Shown here: positions 18,023-27,090 of the stretch, piece after piece
Numbering within the stretch: the first letter of the stretch is position 1
Layout: the number at the start of each line of letters is the position of its first letter
The notes under the pieces: model-generated
Told to the model about the DNA's origin: nothing
The model's input: the letters and a program-made list of their open reading frames with translations, nothing else
Database searches by the model: none
From: Bacteroidales bacterium
Lineage (GTDB): Bacteria > Bacteroidota > Bacteroidia > Bacteroidales > F082
Length of the DNA: 64,000 bases
Direction: 5' to 3'
Assembly: GCA_017531225.1 (NCBI GenBank)
Contig: JAFXLL010000010.1
Span: forward strand, 62,001 to 126,000
Program-made: the position numbers and the translations under genes

Positions 18023-19831
18023 TTATTCTGCTAAGGCATGACTGATCTTTCGATTGATCTGAAGGAGCCGTTGAGCATCCAACTTGATCACTGCCCGGTC
18101 GTAAGTCATCAGGCCGTTCAGCTCTGTCTCACAGTCGGTAGTCTGGGTGTAAACCGCAGCGGAAAAGCCTTGCTGCACCATCTTATAAAGCAGGTCGGCG
18201 TATTCCACGTAGGTATCCGTCACCTTTTCCTCAGTATCGAACTCCACATAGCCCCAACCCTGGTCTTTCACCCAAGTGTGGCCTTCCACCTTGCGACCAA
18301 TGCCGCCATATTCGCCCAGCACCGTAGCTCTCGTGGGATCATACAGCACCATTTTTGGTTCGGGATAATGGTGTAAATCAAGGATATCGCCGCAGGCATA
18401 GAAGTTGCCTCCCGATGCAGGATTCACCAAACGGGTAGGATCCAATTTCTTGGTCATCTCCACGATCTCAGGGGTCTTAAACTGGCCCCACGACTCGTTG
18501 AAAGGCACCCAAACGCCAATACATGGCTGAGAAATCAAGCTTTCAATAATCTCCTTCCACTCCTTCTTGTAACACTCCTCCGACTCCATCGAGCGCAGGC
18601 TCTCCGGACCGTTGAAATACTTGTCGGTCTGCCATCCCGGTCCTCTCCCACCGCTGGGCATGTCCTGCCACACAATCATCCCGAGGCGATCGCAATGGTA
18701 ATACCAACGTGCAGGCTCCACCTTCACATGTTTACGGATCATATTGAAACCCAATTCCTTGGTCTTCTCAACATCAAACGCCAAAGCCTCGTCGGTGGGT
18801 GCGGTATACAGCCCATCAGGCCACCAGCCTTGATCCAAAGGACCGAAATGGAAGATAGGCTTGCCATTCAAAGTCAGGCGAACAATGCCGTTGTCGTCCC
18901 GTTGAGTACCAAATGAACGCATGGCGAAATAGCTGCCCACCTCATCGATGGCTTTGCCTTTGCGCAACACCGTCACTTTCATATCGTACAAAAAAGGATG
19001 GTCAGGCGTCCAAAGCATGAGCGGATCAGGCATCATCACCTCCACGGACTGCCCACCAAGAGCCTTGCTTTCGGCCACTTTCTTGCCTTCGAAACTCACC
19101 TCCACTTGATATAGGTCATCCCATGTCAAGCCCCTGAAATCAGGCATCACGGTCACCGTGCCTCTTTCAATATTAGGGGTAGTCTTCACTGAAGCGATAT
19201 AGCTCTGCGGCACAGGCTCCATCCACACGGTTTGCCAGATACCAGTGACAGAGGTGTAGAAAATGCCACGGGGTTTGTTCACCTGCTTGCCATGAGGGAT
19301 GTAAGAATCGTCCGTAGGATCCCAAACGCGCACAACCAAGGTGTTGTCCTTGGCATTTAAAGTCTGGGTAATATCGAACGAAAACGGCGTATATCCTCCA
19401 GTATGGCTGCCCACCTTGATGTCATTCACCCACACATCGGTCTGCCAATCCACAGCACCGAAATGCAGCAGTACCCTCTGGCCTTTCCAAGCCTTAGGCA
19501 CCGTGAACGTCCGTTCATACCACAAAGCCTTGTCTGCGCCAACGGTCTTCTGTACGCCCGACAGCGACGACTCGATGCAGAACGGCACCAGAATCTCACC
19601 GTCATACGCCTGAGGCTGTTTCCCGTCCTTCGGGGTGATGGCATAATTCCAAAGCCCATTAAGGTTTTGCCATGCCTCTCGGGTCATCAACGGACGAGGA
19701 TACTCAGGAAGCACATGGTCAGGCTTCACTTCATCAGCCCAGCGGGTCTTGATCTTGTCACCCGCGGGGGCGTATTGAGCCATAGCGGTATAGCCGCTAA
19801 GCAATAGCAGTGTCATCAGCAGTTGTTTCAT
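18023..19831 (-). CDS. Glycoside hydrolase family 2 protein
   Basis: A 602-residue secreted GH2 enzyme (beta-galactosidase/glucuronidase-like). The signal peptide MKQLLMTLLLLSGYTAMAQ is followed by the sugar-binding jelly roll (about 40-190), the immunoglobulin-like domain and the TIM barrel. The acid/base glutamate is in PFNESWGQ and the putative nucleophile in VLGEYGGIG. It is shorter than LacZ-type GH2 enzymes. I chose the ATG at 19831; an upstream TTG at 19840 would overlap the previous gene. It is the last gene of the kinase-AAA operon, 2 bases after the small partner gene, which is an odd place for a carbohydrase. Confidence 0.9.
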   Translation of the reverse strand: MKQLLMTLLLLSGYTAMAQYAPAGDKIKTRWADEVKPDHVLPEYPRPLMTREAWQNLNGLWNYAITPKDGKQPQAYDGEILVPFCIESSLSGVQKTVGADKALWYERTFTVPKAWKGQRVLLHFGAVDWQTDVWVNDIKVGSHTGGYTPFSFDITQTLNAKDNTLVVRVWDPTDDSYIPHGKQVNKPRGIFYTSVTGIWQTVWMEPVPQSYIASVKTTPNIERGTVTVMPDFRGLTWDDLYQVEVSFEGKKVAESKALGGQSVEVMMPDPLMLWTPDHPFLYDMKVTVLRKGKAIDEVGSYFAMRSFGTQRDDNGIVRLTLNGKPIFHFGPLDQGWWPDGLYTAPTDEALAFDVEKTKELGFNMIRKHVKVEPARWYYHCDRLGMIVWQDMPSGGRGPGWQTDKYFNGPESLRSMESEECYKKEWKEIIESLISQPCIGVWVPFNESWGQFKTPEIVEMTKKLDPTRLVNPASGGNFYACGDILDLHHYPEPKMVLYDPTRATVLGEYGGIGRKVEGHTWVKDQGWGYVEFDTEEKVTDTYVEYADLLYKMVQQGFSAAVYTQTTDCETELNGLMTYDRAVIKLDAQRLLQINRKISHALAE

Positions 19832-19833
19832 AG

Positions 19834-20250
19834 TTAACAAGCAATTAAGTTCTGAAATTGTTCGGCAGCATCGAGTAAGGCGGTGATGGCGCGGTCAACG
19901 ATTTCATCGGAAACCATCGCACCGTCAAGCATTTGCTCAAAGCACACCCACACCGAAGCTCGGTTCTTACCGGCTTCGTCGTATTCATACAGCGAGGCTT
20001 TCACCACCTTATAGTTCCAGTTGAGCGTGTTGCAGGCCATTAGCGCCTGGGCATAGTTTTCGTCGGTCACGTCAAGGATGCCAGGCAACGTCAAGCGGAA
20101 AAACAAAGGGTCGTCGGCATCATGCCAAAGCAGGAAGTTCCAGCCTTCGTACACGAAGTTGACTCCAACCTTTGAGTTTCTGGCCTCGATGCCATGGGCT
20201 TTCAGGTAGGCAAGCGTCAGGTTCTTTGCCACATTTTTCCTCACCGTCAT
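19834..20250 (-). CDS. Small YbjN-like protein downstream of the kinase-AAA gene
   Basis: A 138-residue cytoplasmic protein (MTVRKNVAKNLTLAYLKAHG start). The pattern of an N-terminal helix, a five-stranded sheet (VGVNFVYEGWNFLLW, PLFFRLTLPGI) and C-terminal helices resembles the YbjN/type III chaperone-like fold. That is inference from pattern only. It overlaps the kinase-AAA gene by 4 bases, so the two products are probably made in step and may interact. Confidence 0.65.
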   Translation of the reverse strand: MTVRKNVAKNLTLAYLKAHGIEARNSKVGVNFVYEGWNFLLWHDADDPLFFRLTLPGILDVTDENYAQALMACNTLNWNYKVVKASLYEYDEAGKNRASVWVCFEQMLDGAMVSDEIVDRAITALLDAAEQFQNLIAC

Positions 20251-21911
20251 TTGTTGAATCCGATTTTAGTCTTTGTAGAATAGGTAGGATTCTTGTATTT
20301 CAGCACATCCACAAGGATCTTCTGCGAGATGGGCACATCCATGTAGGCGGCAGTCATGGCAGCCTCGTTGACGGTCTCGGTGATATCGCCAGCCACGAAG
20401 TCTTCTGACAGTCTGGCCAGCTCGTCATAGTCGATTTCCTCGCAGGGACGGTCGGTGAGATGCTTCTTAAAGATTTCCTTGCGGGCCTCAAAATCGGGTT
20501 GCGACACAAAGAATATCCTGTCGATGCAGCCTGGACGCATCAGGAAAGGATCCAGCTGATCGGGTTGGTTGGAAGTAGCCACCAGCAGGATGCCTTTCTC
20601 GGAGCAATTGCTCATCAAGCTCAGTGTAGCCACACTCTCCTTGGTGATATTCTCCGTACCTGTATTGGGGATCAAGTATTCAATCTCGTCGATAACCAGC
20701 ACGAATGGTGCCTTAAGCGTAGCGGCATCAATGATTCGTTGCAAGTTGTCGAGTGCTCCGGGTTGATAGATGTTACCAAATTCCGAGCCTTTCAGCACCA
20801 TGTAGGTGAATCCCAACTCGTTGGCAAAACTCTCAGCCACCAAGCTCTTGCCGCATCCAGGAGGACCATACAGCAGGATGCCATTGACCGGAGGCAGATG
20901 GTACAGCTTGGCCTTGTCGGGATGCTGTAAGGCGAAGATCACCTCCTTGCGGAGCTGTTCCTTAAGCTCGTCGCGACCAGCCACCTGATCGAATCCGTTT
21001 CCGGTGCCCACAGCTTCCTCGCCAACGCCGTTCTCTGGTGTCAGTCGTTCAACCAAGGTATCGAAGAACGCATCTGCCGATGAGAAGCGCGACACCACTC
21101 TAAGCGACAAAGCTTTTTTCAAGATTTCCTTCAAGAAGTCTGGCAGATGGACCTCTTCTGTATCCAGCACCAGAGCCTCCTTACGGGCTTCCCTGACTTT
21201 AGCCTTGATCATGTTCTTGTCGTCGCCACACTCAGTGAGATCAACCTCCCAAGGGGCTTTGCCAAAGAGCAGGAAATACAGCAATGCGCCTACCGAGAAC
21301 ACGTCAGACTTGGGCGTGAAGATGCCTCTAAAGGTCTCCGGTGCACGGAAAAACGGCGCTAAGTCTCCCAAGAAGAAGTTGGGACGGCCCAACACCATAG
21401 TCGAAACGTGACCAAGGTCGATAATGGTAGGCAGCAACATGCCGTCTTCAAGCTCCTTCAGCATGATGTTCGACGGCGTGATATCGTTATGGAGCAAGGC
21501 CTTAGAGTGCATGTAACGCAGGCCGTTCAACACACACAGCGTGATCTGCACGGCATCTTCCATATCGAAAACGCCGTCTTTCTCCACGGAATGGTCGAGC
21601 AACTCGCCTTGATAGAACTCCGTCACCAAATAATGGTAGTCCTTGTTCCCTTTATGGAAACCACCATTGTCAACATAACGGACAACGTTGTCGTTGGCAT
21701 CTTCGCTGAGTTCTTTACAAAACACGATTTCAAACACTTCTTTCCCTTCGAACAACAGCGACGAGCCCATGTTGCCCATGTCGAACACCTTGCAGAAATA
21801 TAGCATATCATCGCTGCCATATACGGTATAGGATTCAGCGACAGCGCCTTTCTTGATGAATGAGTTCACGGTATATTTACCAATCTTATCTCCTTTTTTA
21901 AACAGTTCCAT
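20247..21911 (-). CDS. Protein kinase fused to AAA+ ATPase
   Basis: A 554-residue two-domain protein. Residues 10-290 form a Ser/Thr protein kinase-like domain: a degenerate glycine loop (KKGAVAES, 20-27), Lys 41 in YFCKVF, catalytic HND at 141-143 with Asn 148, DLG at 165-167 in place of DFG, and APE at 190-192. Residues about 305-540 form an AAA+ module: GPPGCGKS at 349-356, VLVIDEI at 404-410 and the second region of homology ending RPGCIDR (459-465), where Cys replaces the second Arg of the usual FtsH/Cdc48-type RPGRFDR. No membrane segment. It is likely an active kinase with a remodelling ATPase, but the target is unknown. It sits between DUF2490 and the YbjN-like gene in a polyphosphate-related operon. 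Confidence 0.88.
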   Translation of the reverse strand: MELFKKGDKIGKYTVNSFIKKGAVAESYTVYGSDDMLYFCKVFDMGNMGSSLLFEGKEVFEIVFCKELSEDANDNVVRYVDNGGFHKGNKDYHYLVTEFYQGELLDHSVEKDGVFDMEDAVQITLCVLNGLRYMHSKALLHNDITPSNIMLKELEDGMLLPTIIDLGHVSTMVLGRPNFFLGDLAPFFRAPETFRGIFTPKSDVFSVGALLYFLLFGKAPWEVDLTECGDDKNMIKAKVREARKEALVLDTEEVHLPDFLKEILKKALSLRVVSRFSSADAFFDTLVERLTPENGVGEEAVGTGNGFDQVAGRDELKEQLRKEVIFALQHPDKAKLYHLPPVNGILLYGPPGCGKSLVAESFANELGFTYMVLKGSEFGNIYQPGALDNLQRIIDAATLKAPFVLVIDEIEYLIPNTGTENITKESVATLSLMSNCSEKGILLVATSNQPDQLDPFLMRPGCIDRIFFVSQPDFEARKEIFKKHLTDRPCEEIDYDELARLSEDFVAGDITETVNEAAMTAAYMDVPISQKILVDVLKYKNPTYSTKTKIGFNK

Positions 21912-21914
21912 AGC

Positions 21915-22613
21915 TTAGAGTTTATAGTGGTATGTAATGCCGAAATAGAAGCGATCCACCGGCTTTTTAACTTGAATATCGTTATCCATGCGAGCGGAGA
22001 ACTCGAGGTGCTGACAGCGCGACATCCTGTAATCGACTGAAAACACCGTGCGCACATTGTCCACCACACTGGCTTTAGGGTCGTTAAGCAGCCAATGCAA
22101 CTCCACTGAAAGGGAGTACTTGAATCGACTGTAAGGTGCTTGATAGCTTGCCTGAAGGCGGTTGCGCCAATAGAGCTTGGGGTTGACACGATAGTCGGCC
22201 ACGGTTTCATCCCTGAGAGTGGCCATGACACGGCTTCTGAAAGAGAACTTAAACCTTCTATAAGTCTCCGCATAGTTGACATCAAGGCCAACACGGAAAC
22301 GGTTCTCATAATACCCCCTGTCATTATAGCGACGGATGGCACCACCGGTAAGTCCCACATGCATGCGGTTGTGAAGGAACGGATATTCCACCGTCACCGA
22401 GTTGAGCCAGCGGTCGAGCTGGGAGCAGTTATGGTCGAAACGCAACTCCTCCTCCACCTCAATGGCCCATTTATTCGTCAGGTTGGCTTCAAACTTTCCA
22501 CTGACGATAGCGCCAAAATCAGTAGACCTCTCGCTCTGCGCAAGCAAAGGCATTGCCCCTGCCATCAGCAGCGCCAAGATCAGGATTGCCGTTCTCCGTT
22601 TTCCGTTTTTCAC
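21915..22613 (-). CDS. DUF2490 outer membrane protein
   Basis: A 232-residue protein with a signal peptide (residues 1-25, ending LLAQ) and alternating beta-strand pattern (WAIEVEEELRFDHN, YRRFKFSFRSRVMATLRDE) ending in KPVDRFYFGITYHYKL. This is the DUF2490 family, predicted outer-membrane barrels of unknown role. It is 3 bases from the kinase-AAA gene and 2 bases after DUF4956. Confidence 0.85.
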   Translation of the reverse strand: MKNGKRRTAILILALLMAGAMPLLAQSERSTDFGAIVSGKFEANLTNKWAIEVEEELRFDHNCSQLDRWLNSVTVEYPFLHNRMHVGLTGGAIRRYNDRGYYENRFRVGLDVNYAETYRRFKFSFRSRVMATLRDETVADYRVNPKLYWRNRLQASYQAPYSRFKYSLSVELHWLLNDPKASVVDNVRTVFSVDYRMSRCQHLEFSARMDNDIQVKKPVDRFYFGITYHYKL

Positions 22614-22615
22614 TA

Positions 22616-23341
22616 TCAGAAATCTTTAAGTTTGGTAATAGTGCCAATCGTATTGGACTCGCCAGGTGCTTGCTTGTACCATATCTTGATGAAAGCCACG
22701 TCACGCAGATAGTCGATGTGACCAATCTCCATTTTCTCGATCTTGATACCTGTACGCTCCTCCAAGTCTGCCTGCAGTTCTGATTCACGGCCTGCCTTCA
22801 CCAGATCGATCTTGTCGTAAAGGATCACCTTCTCAGCCATCTGTTTCGCATGCCTGTTGCCTTCGAAAGCCCAGATGGCGAGGATCACCAATGCATTGGT
22901 GACAAACAGCTCAACATAGCTGGTAGTCAAGGCTTGACCGTTGATGATGGAGACGCCCATGACGACGAAAAGATAGGTCATCTCACGGATACGCAGCGTC
23001 TCGGTTCGGTACCGGATCATGCCGAAGATGGCGAAAAGTCCAAGTGCGTATGCCACATTCATCTTCATGTTATCCATCAAGGTGATAATCAAGAAGATCA
23101 CCACGGCAAACATCATAAAGGTGAAGTAATAGTCACGCCGTTGCGACTTCTTGTAATAGAAGCAACGGATGATGATCCAGCATACGAGGAAGTTGAACAC
23201 GAAACGGAACAGCAGGGTCCAAAAGCTCGTTGAGTCAAACAACGGGACGCCTAAAAAATTCACGTCCGAGACGCCTGGAGCCGTGCCGAATTCACGGGCA
23301 ATATCGGGATCAAAACCGGGAACAGCTTGTAATAGTTTCAT
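22616..23341 (-). CDS. DUF4956 membrane protein
   Basis: A 241-residue inner-membrane protein with about four helices in residues 38-150 and a soluble C-terminal domain (about 155-241). The core FAIFGMIRYRTETLRIREMTYL is the conserved DUF4956 block. DUF4956 genes recurrently neighbour VTC-type polyphosphate polymerase domain genes, as here (4-base overlap). Its function is unknown; a role with polyphosphate synthesis is an inference from context. Confidence 0.9.
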   Translation of the reverse strand: MKLLQAVPGFDPDIAREFGTAPGVSDVNFLGVPLFDSTSFWTLLFRFVFNFLVCWIIIRCFYYKKSQRRDYYFTFMMFAVVIFLIITLMDNMKMNVAYALGLFAIFGMIRYRTETLRIREMTYLFVVMGVSIINGQALTTSYVELFVTNALVILAIWAFEGNRHAKQMAEKVILYDKIDLVKAGRESELQADLEERTGIKIEKMEIGHIDYLRDVAFIKIWYKQAPGESNTIGTITKLKDF

Positions 23342-24105
23342 ATAGAGGATGTTTGAAGTTTATTGATTCGTCTGATTTTTTTCTTGAAACGGTTCTGCTT
23401 GACCTCAGGCCGAGTCATGGCCGTTCCGATACAGTATTTGCTAATTTTATAAGGCTTGATGCGAAGGTCGAACAGCACCTCTTTCAGCAATGATCGAGCC
23501 CTTCCATCTTGTTTGAGTTCCATAATCACCAGCGGATCCATCGAAGCCTTGGCACCTGAAACGAAGTTGTTGAAATGCAAGTTGCAATCGATGGTGAGAC
23601 GTTCTGTCTTCTCGAAATTGACCAAGGTAAAACGATCGAAAGCCGTCTCCAGGTTAGGGCTCAGGCTCTCCACCGGATAAGGTTGCTTCTCCGTCAAAAA
23701 AGACACCGTCTCGGGATCTTTGGTCACATCGGTGCCTGGCCTTACCTCGATGCGTTTCTTTTTGGTGCGTCCCTTGTTGTTTTTATGCTTCACCTCACAG
23801 AAGGTCAGCTGTGAATCCACGTAGGTACGTACCCTAACTTTGTCGCGTACCAGATGCCTGTCGTGATGGATGGTGTACATCTTGAGATCAGGCGTGTCGT
23901 AATACACGGTGCTGTAGGGCGAAAGGCGGTTTCCTTCCACTTCCTGGGCATAGTAACGGTCACGAATCCCCTTGAGGATAGCGATCAACTCATTGGAAGT
24001 CACCAAAAACTTGGTATCGATCCGATTCATGAGCTTCACATCTTTCATCTCATCGAGCGTGATGGGAGGCATGGCGTTCACTATGTCAAGGATTTCAGGA
24101 TTCAC
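23338..24105 (-). CDS. VTC-domain (polyphosphate polymerase) protein
   Basis: A 255-residue protein matching the VTC domain of eukaryotic vacuolar transporter chaperone. Visible blocks are NRIDTKFLV (27-35), TVYYDTPDLKMY, DKVRVRTYVDSQ, FCEVKHKNNKGRTKKKRI and VIMELKQDG near 200. These basic and acidic residues line the triphosphate tunnel that makes polyphosphate from ATP in VTC4. In bacteria the domain is often a stand-alone cytoplasmic protein beside DUF4956. Activity is inferred from family. Confidence 0.88.
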   Translation of the reverse strand: MNPEILDIVNAMPPITLDEMKDVKLMNRIDTKFLVTSNELIAILKGIRDRYYAQEVEGNRLSPYSTVYYDTPDLKMYTIHHDRHLVRDKVRVRTYVDSQLTFCEVKHKNNKGRTKKKRIEVRPGTDVTKDPETVSFLTEKQPYPVESLSPNLETAFDRFTLVNFEKTERLTIDCNLHFNNFVSGAKASMDPLVIMELKQDGRARSLLKEVLFDLRIKPYKISKYCIGTAMTRPEVKQNRFKKKIRRINKLQTSSI

Positions 24106-24530
24106 TTTGCCACGTATTCAAAAACCTTGACCGATTCCAACTTGCCGTTGGGATAATAATTCAGTTGGCGGCTCTTGGAGCCGTCTTCGTTATATTCGAA
24201 CTTACGAATGCGCACTACCTTATCGCGATCGTTGTACTCAATCTCGCGCACCACTTTGGCGGTGATGTCGCTGTCAGGCGGGTATTCGCTGACCACACGT
24301 GACTTCTGTCCGTAGCTGGCATACTCGATTTCCTCGATCTTTCGGCCTAATTCGTCGTAGGTGGTGACGTGGTCAAGGAATGGCATCTTAGCACCTGCTG
24401 CCGTGTTCCACTCTTTCAACACCATGCCTCTGCGGTTCTCACGCTTTTGGATGGTGGCATCGGAAACGGATTGCGAGAACGCCGGTAGCGCCACGAATGC
24501 CAATAAAAGAAGAATCAGATATTTCTTCAT
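24102..24530 (-). CDS. Secreted protein with MORN-like repeats
   Basis: A 142-residue protein with a signal peptide (MKKYLILLLLAFVALPAFSQ). The mature part has three or four repeats of the form 'Y-(N/D)-E-x-G-(R/K)-K...I-E-Y' (TYDELGRKIEEIEY, EYNDRDKVVRIRKFEY, NYYPNGKLESVKVFEY), like MORN/YwqK-type repeats in the periplasm or outside. It overlaps the VTC gene by 4 bases. Specific role unknown. Confidence 0.7.
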   Translation of the reverse strand: MKKYLILLLLAFVALPAFSQSVSDATIQKRENRRGMVLKEWNTAAGAKMPFLDHVTTYDELGRKIEEIEYASYGQKSRVVSEYPPDSDITAKVVREIEYNDRDKVVRIRKFEYNEDGSKSRQLNYYPNGKLESVKVFEYVAK

Positions 24531-24553
24531 GGTAAATCAGGTTTTAAACTTTA

Positions 24554-25270
24554 CTAAACTTGGACCCATACCACGAAGGTAGTGTCAGGTTCCATTTGCA
24601 AGATCTCATTGGCGCCAACGGTGACGGTGTCGATCATCGGTGAGGGCACTTCATTGGCATCCTCGGTGTAAGTAAACACTTCGTAAGTTCCTGGAAGCAC
24701 CTTTTGGAAGGCAAACACGCCACCAAGTCCCACGCGGACATCATCTTGGTGGTAGGTATCGCCGAGTTTGCGAAGGTAGACTCGATGCTCGTAAGCCCAT
24801 CCTGAGCCACGTGGGCTCGCACCATGGAAATACAAAGCCCAGACCTTGCCTTGAATGACAGAGGTGCCGTATGACTTTCCGTCATGGATGTAGATGGTGG
24901 GGACCTTAGCGACTTGACCACGTTCGAGGGTCACCGTCTCAGAAACGGCTACCTTCTCGCCTGTCGCAAGCGTGGAATAGGCAAACACGGTGTACTCGCC
25001 TGGTGTCAGATACTCGAACTGATACATGCCATCGGGACTGGTCTCCACGTCATCGCCATAGAAAGGTTTATCGCCATAAACGATGAAGACGTCCGTCTTG
25101 GAAGCGTCCAACGTATCCACATTCAAGTTATAGTCATCATCAGGATGATGAATGAGTTTCACATAACCTTGCACCGTTCCGGTGCCGCCTTCACCCTCTT
25201 TGTTGTTGCAGGCGCCACAAAGCGCCAGCAGCAAGGCGAATCCCATAGTTAAAACAGCAATTTTTTTCAT
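24554..25270 (-). CDS. Lipoprotein with carboxypeptidase-regulatory-like domains
   Basis: A 238-residue lipoprotein; the signal peptide ends LCGAC with the lipidated Cys at about 21. Two beta-sandwich units follow (about 30-125 and 135-235), each with the 'G-x-(Y/F)-x-F-x-x-(L/V)-x-P-G-x-Y-x-V' signature (YQFEYLTPGEYTVFAY; FAFQKVLPGTYEVFTY) of carboxypeptidase regulatory-like/CNA-B domains. Likely periplasmic or surface-located and binding partner unknown. It overlaps the MarR gene by 4 bases. Confidence 0.8.
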   Translation of the reverse strand: MKKIAVLTMGFALLLALCGACNNKEGEGGTGTVQGYVKLIHHPDDDYNLNVDTLDASKTDVFIVYGDKPFYGDDVETSPDGMYQFEYLTPGEYTVFAYSTLATGEKVAVSETVTLERGQVAKVPTIYIHDGKSYGTSVIQGKVWALYFHGASPRGSGWAYEHRVYLRKLGDTYHQDDVRVGLGGVFAFQKVLPGTYEVFTYTEDANEVPSPMIDTVTVGANEILQMEPDTTFVVWVQV

Positions 25271-25704
25271 GGCTCAAGTTTTTCAATGTTTTCGCAGGCC
25301 TTGTTCAGCACCTTCACGAAGTCTTTCAATTCCTCTTCCGGAATGCCTTCCAAGATATCGTTGACAGCGGCGATAGCCACTTTTTTGGTATTGTCTTTCA
25401 TAGCAAGCCCGGCTTTGGAGAGCTTGATATTGTTGACACGGCGGTCCGCCGTGTCAACAACACGCTGTACCAGGCCCTTCTTCTCCAGGTTGTCGATGAA
25501 CTGGGTCACAGAGTTTTTGTCCTTCTGGATGATATACGCGATGTTCTGCTGGGTCATCTCGCCTTGATTCCAAAGCGTATCCATCACCAGGAACTGTTCA
25601 GCCGTGAGATTGATCCCTTCTTTCTTGAAGACCGAAGCGATATGTTTTTTCAACTTGCAGTTGAGAATGTTGACCAGAACGCCAACCTGTTTGACGAGCA
25701 TCAT
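25267..25704 (-). CDS. MarR family transcriptional regulator
   Basis: A 145-residue winged-helix regulator. LTAEQFLVMDTLWNQGEMTQQNIAYIIQKDKNSVTQFIDNL contains the DNA-reading helix, and GLVQRVVDTADRRVNNIKLS is the beta wing with the D-RR signature. It is placed near the top of the minus-strand operon, 3 bases after the palmitoyltransferase-like gene, and may control it. A start at the second Met (25701) is equally possible. Confidence 0.9.
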   Translation of the reverse strand: MMLVKQVGVLVNILNCKLKKHIASVFKKEGINLTAEQFLVMDTLWNQGEMTQQNIAYIIQKDKNSVTQFIDNLEKKGLVQRVVDTADRRVNNIKLSKAGLAMKDNTKKVAIAAVNDILEGIPEEELKDFVKVLNKACENIEKLEP

Positions 25705-25707
25705 AGC

Positions 25708-26976
25708 TTAATAGTTATAAGGGATGGCCATATTGGGCACCTCGGTGCCATCGTACACGCCCTTGTCAAGCTTTTCCTTGACTTCCTTGAAGGCGTTCAG
25801 TGTGTATTCCACATCCTCCATGCTATGAGCGGCAGTGGGGATGATACGGAAGATGATCATGCCCTTGGGGATGACAGGATAGGTCACCACCGAGCAGAAG
25901 ATGCGGTAGTTCTCGCGCAGGTCTTTGGCGATGTTAGTGGCTTGCACCACGTCACCCTTCACATGTACTGGGGTCACGCAAGCCTCGGCAGGACCGATGT
26001 CGAAGCCCATGTTACGGAAGCCATCCTGTAAGGTTCGAGTCACCTTCCAGAGCTGGGCACGCAAACGGTCGCCTTCCTCGCCACGGATGATCTCGAGACG
26101 CTTCTCGCAGCCTTCCACAATGGCTAACGGCAAGCTCTTGGCATACATCTGTGAACGCATGTTGTAGCGTAAGTACTCGATCACGTGTCTCGGGCCAGCC
26201 ACAAAGCCGCCGATGATGGCCATTGCCTTGGCGTATGCGCCAATGTAGATGTCGATGTCGTCCATCACACCAAAGTGCTCTGAAGTGCCGCGACCGGTAG
26301 GTCCCATCACGCCAAAGCCATGGGCGTCGTCGATGAGGATGCGGAAGTTGTATTTCTTTTTCAGCTTGACGATGCCAGCCAAGTCACCCAAAGCGCCAGT
26401 CATGCCATACACGCCTTCAGTGATCACGAGGATGCCGCCACCGGTTTCCTTCACCACTTCAGTAGCCACCTGCAGTTTCTGTTCCAGGCTGGCCATGTCG
26501 TTGTGACGGTACTTGTATTTGTTGCCAAGATGCAACCGTATGCCGTCGAGCAGGCAAGCGTGAGCCTCGTTATCGTAAACGATGACATCATGAGGGCTGG
26601 TGAGGGTATCGATTGTGGAGACAATGCCTTGATAACCAAAGTTGAACAGGTAAGCAGCTTCCTTCTTCTCAAAGTCGGCCAGTTCTTTCTCGAAATGCTC
26701 ATGCATGCGGGTCTGACCCGACATCATACGGGCACCCATTGGAGCGGCAAGGCCCCAGCGGGCAGCGCCCTCGGCATCAGCCTTTCGGATGGCAGGATGG
26801 TTGGCCAAGCCAAGATAATTGTTCAAACTCCAGCAAAGCACTTCTTTGCCATTGAAAACCATACGGGGACCAAGTTCACCTTCCAAGCGAGGGAAAGCAA
26901 AATAACCATCAGCACGCTCACGGTACTGCCCAATCGGACCACCGGAGTCCTTTGCTATTCTTTCAAATATATCCAT
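25708..26976 (-). CDS. Alpha-oxoamine synthase, probable serine palmitoyltransferase
   Basis: A 422-residue PLP enzyme of the KBL/AONS/SPT family. Key blocks are LNNYLGLANHP, the glycine-rich NFGYQG, LIDDAHGFGVMG (PLP-pyridine Asp) and IYIGAYAKAMA, whose Lys should bind PLP. The start MDIFERIAKDSGG and overall style match Bacteroidetes serine palmitoyltransferases that make the sphingolipid long-chain base. KBL or BioF activity cannot be excluded from sequence, but no threonine or biotin genes are near. It is divergent from an SDR gene that could supply the ketone-reduction step. The ATG at 26976 is preferred; the frame is open to 27009 without an ATG. Confidence 0.82.
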   Translation of the reverse strand: MDIFERIAKDSGGPIGQYRERADGYFAFPRLEGELGPRMVFNGKEVLCWSLNNYLGLANHPAIRKADAEGAARWGLAAPMGARMMSGQTRMHEHFEKELADFEKKEAAYLFNFGYQGIVSTIDTLTSPHDVIVYDNEAHACLLDGIRLHLGNKYKYRHNDMASLEQKLQVATEVVKETGGGILVITEGVYGMTGALGDLAGIVKLKKKYNFRILIDDAHGFGVMGPTGRGTSEHFGVMDDIDIYIGAYAKAMAIIGGFVAGPRHVIEYLRYNMRSQMYAKSLPLAIVEGCEKRLEIIRGEEGDRLRAQLWKVTRTLQDGFRNMGFDIGPAEACVTPVHVKGDVVQATNIAKDLRENYRIFCSVVTYPVIPKGMIIFRIIPTAAHSMEDVEYTLNAFKEVKEKLDKGVYDGTEVPNMAIPYNY

Positions 26977-27065
26977 TTTTAAAGGTTTATAGAATTTAAC
27001 TTTTGACAATTTTTCAAACTCACAAAATTAGTAAATATATTGATTATCCACAACCTTAGATTTAT

Positions 27066-27073
27066 TACTTTTG
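27066..27073 (+). promoter_or_regulatory. -7 box of SDR gene
   Basis: TACTTTTG on the plus strand, 17 bases before the ATG at 27091. Confidence 0.5.
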
Positions 27074-27090
27074 CAAAAAATAATGAAAAC

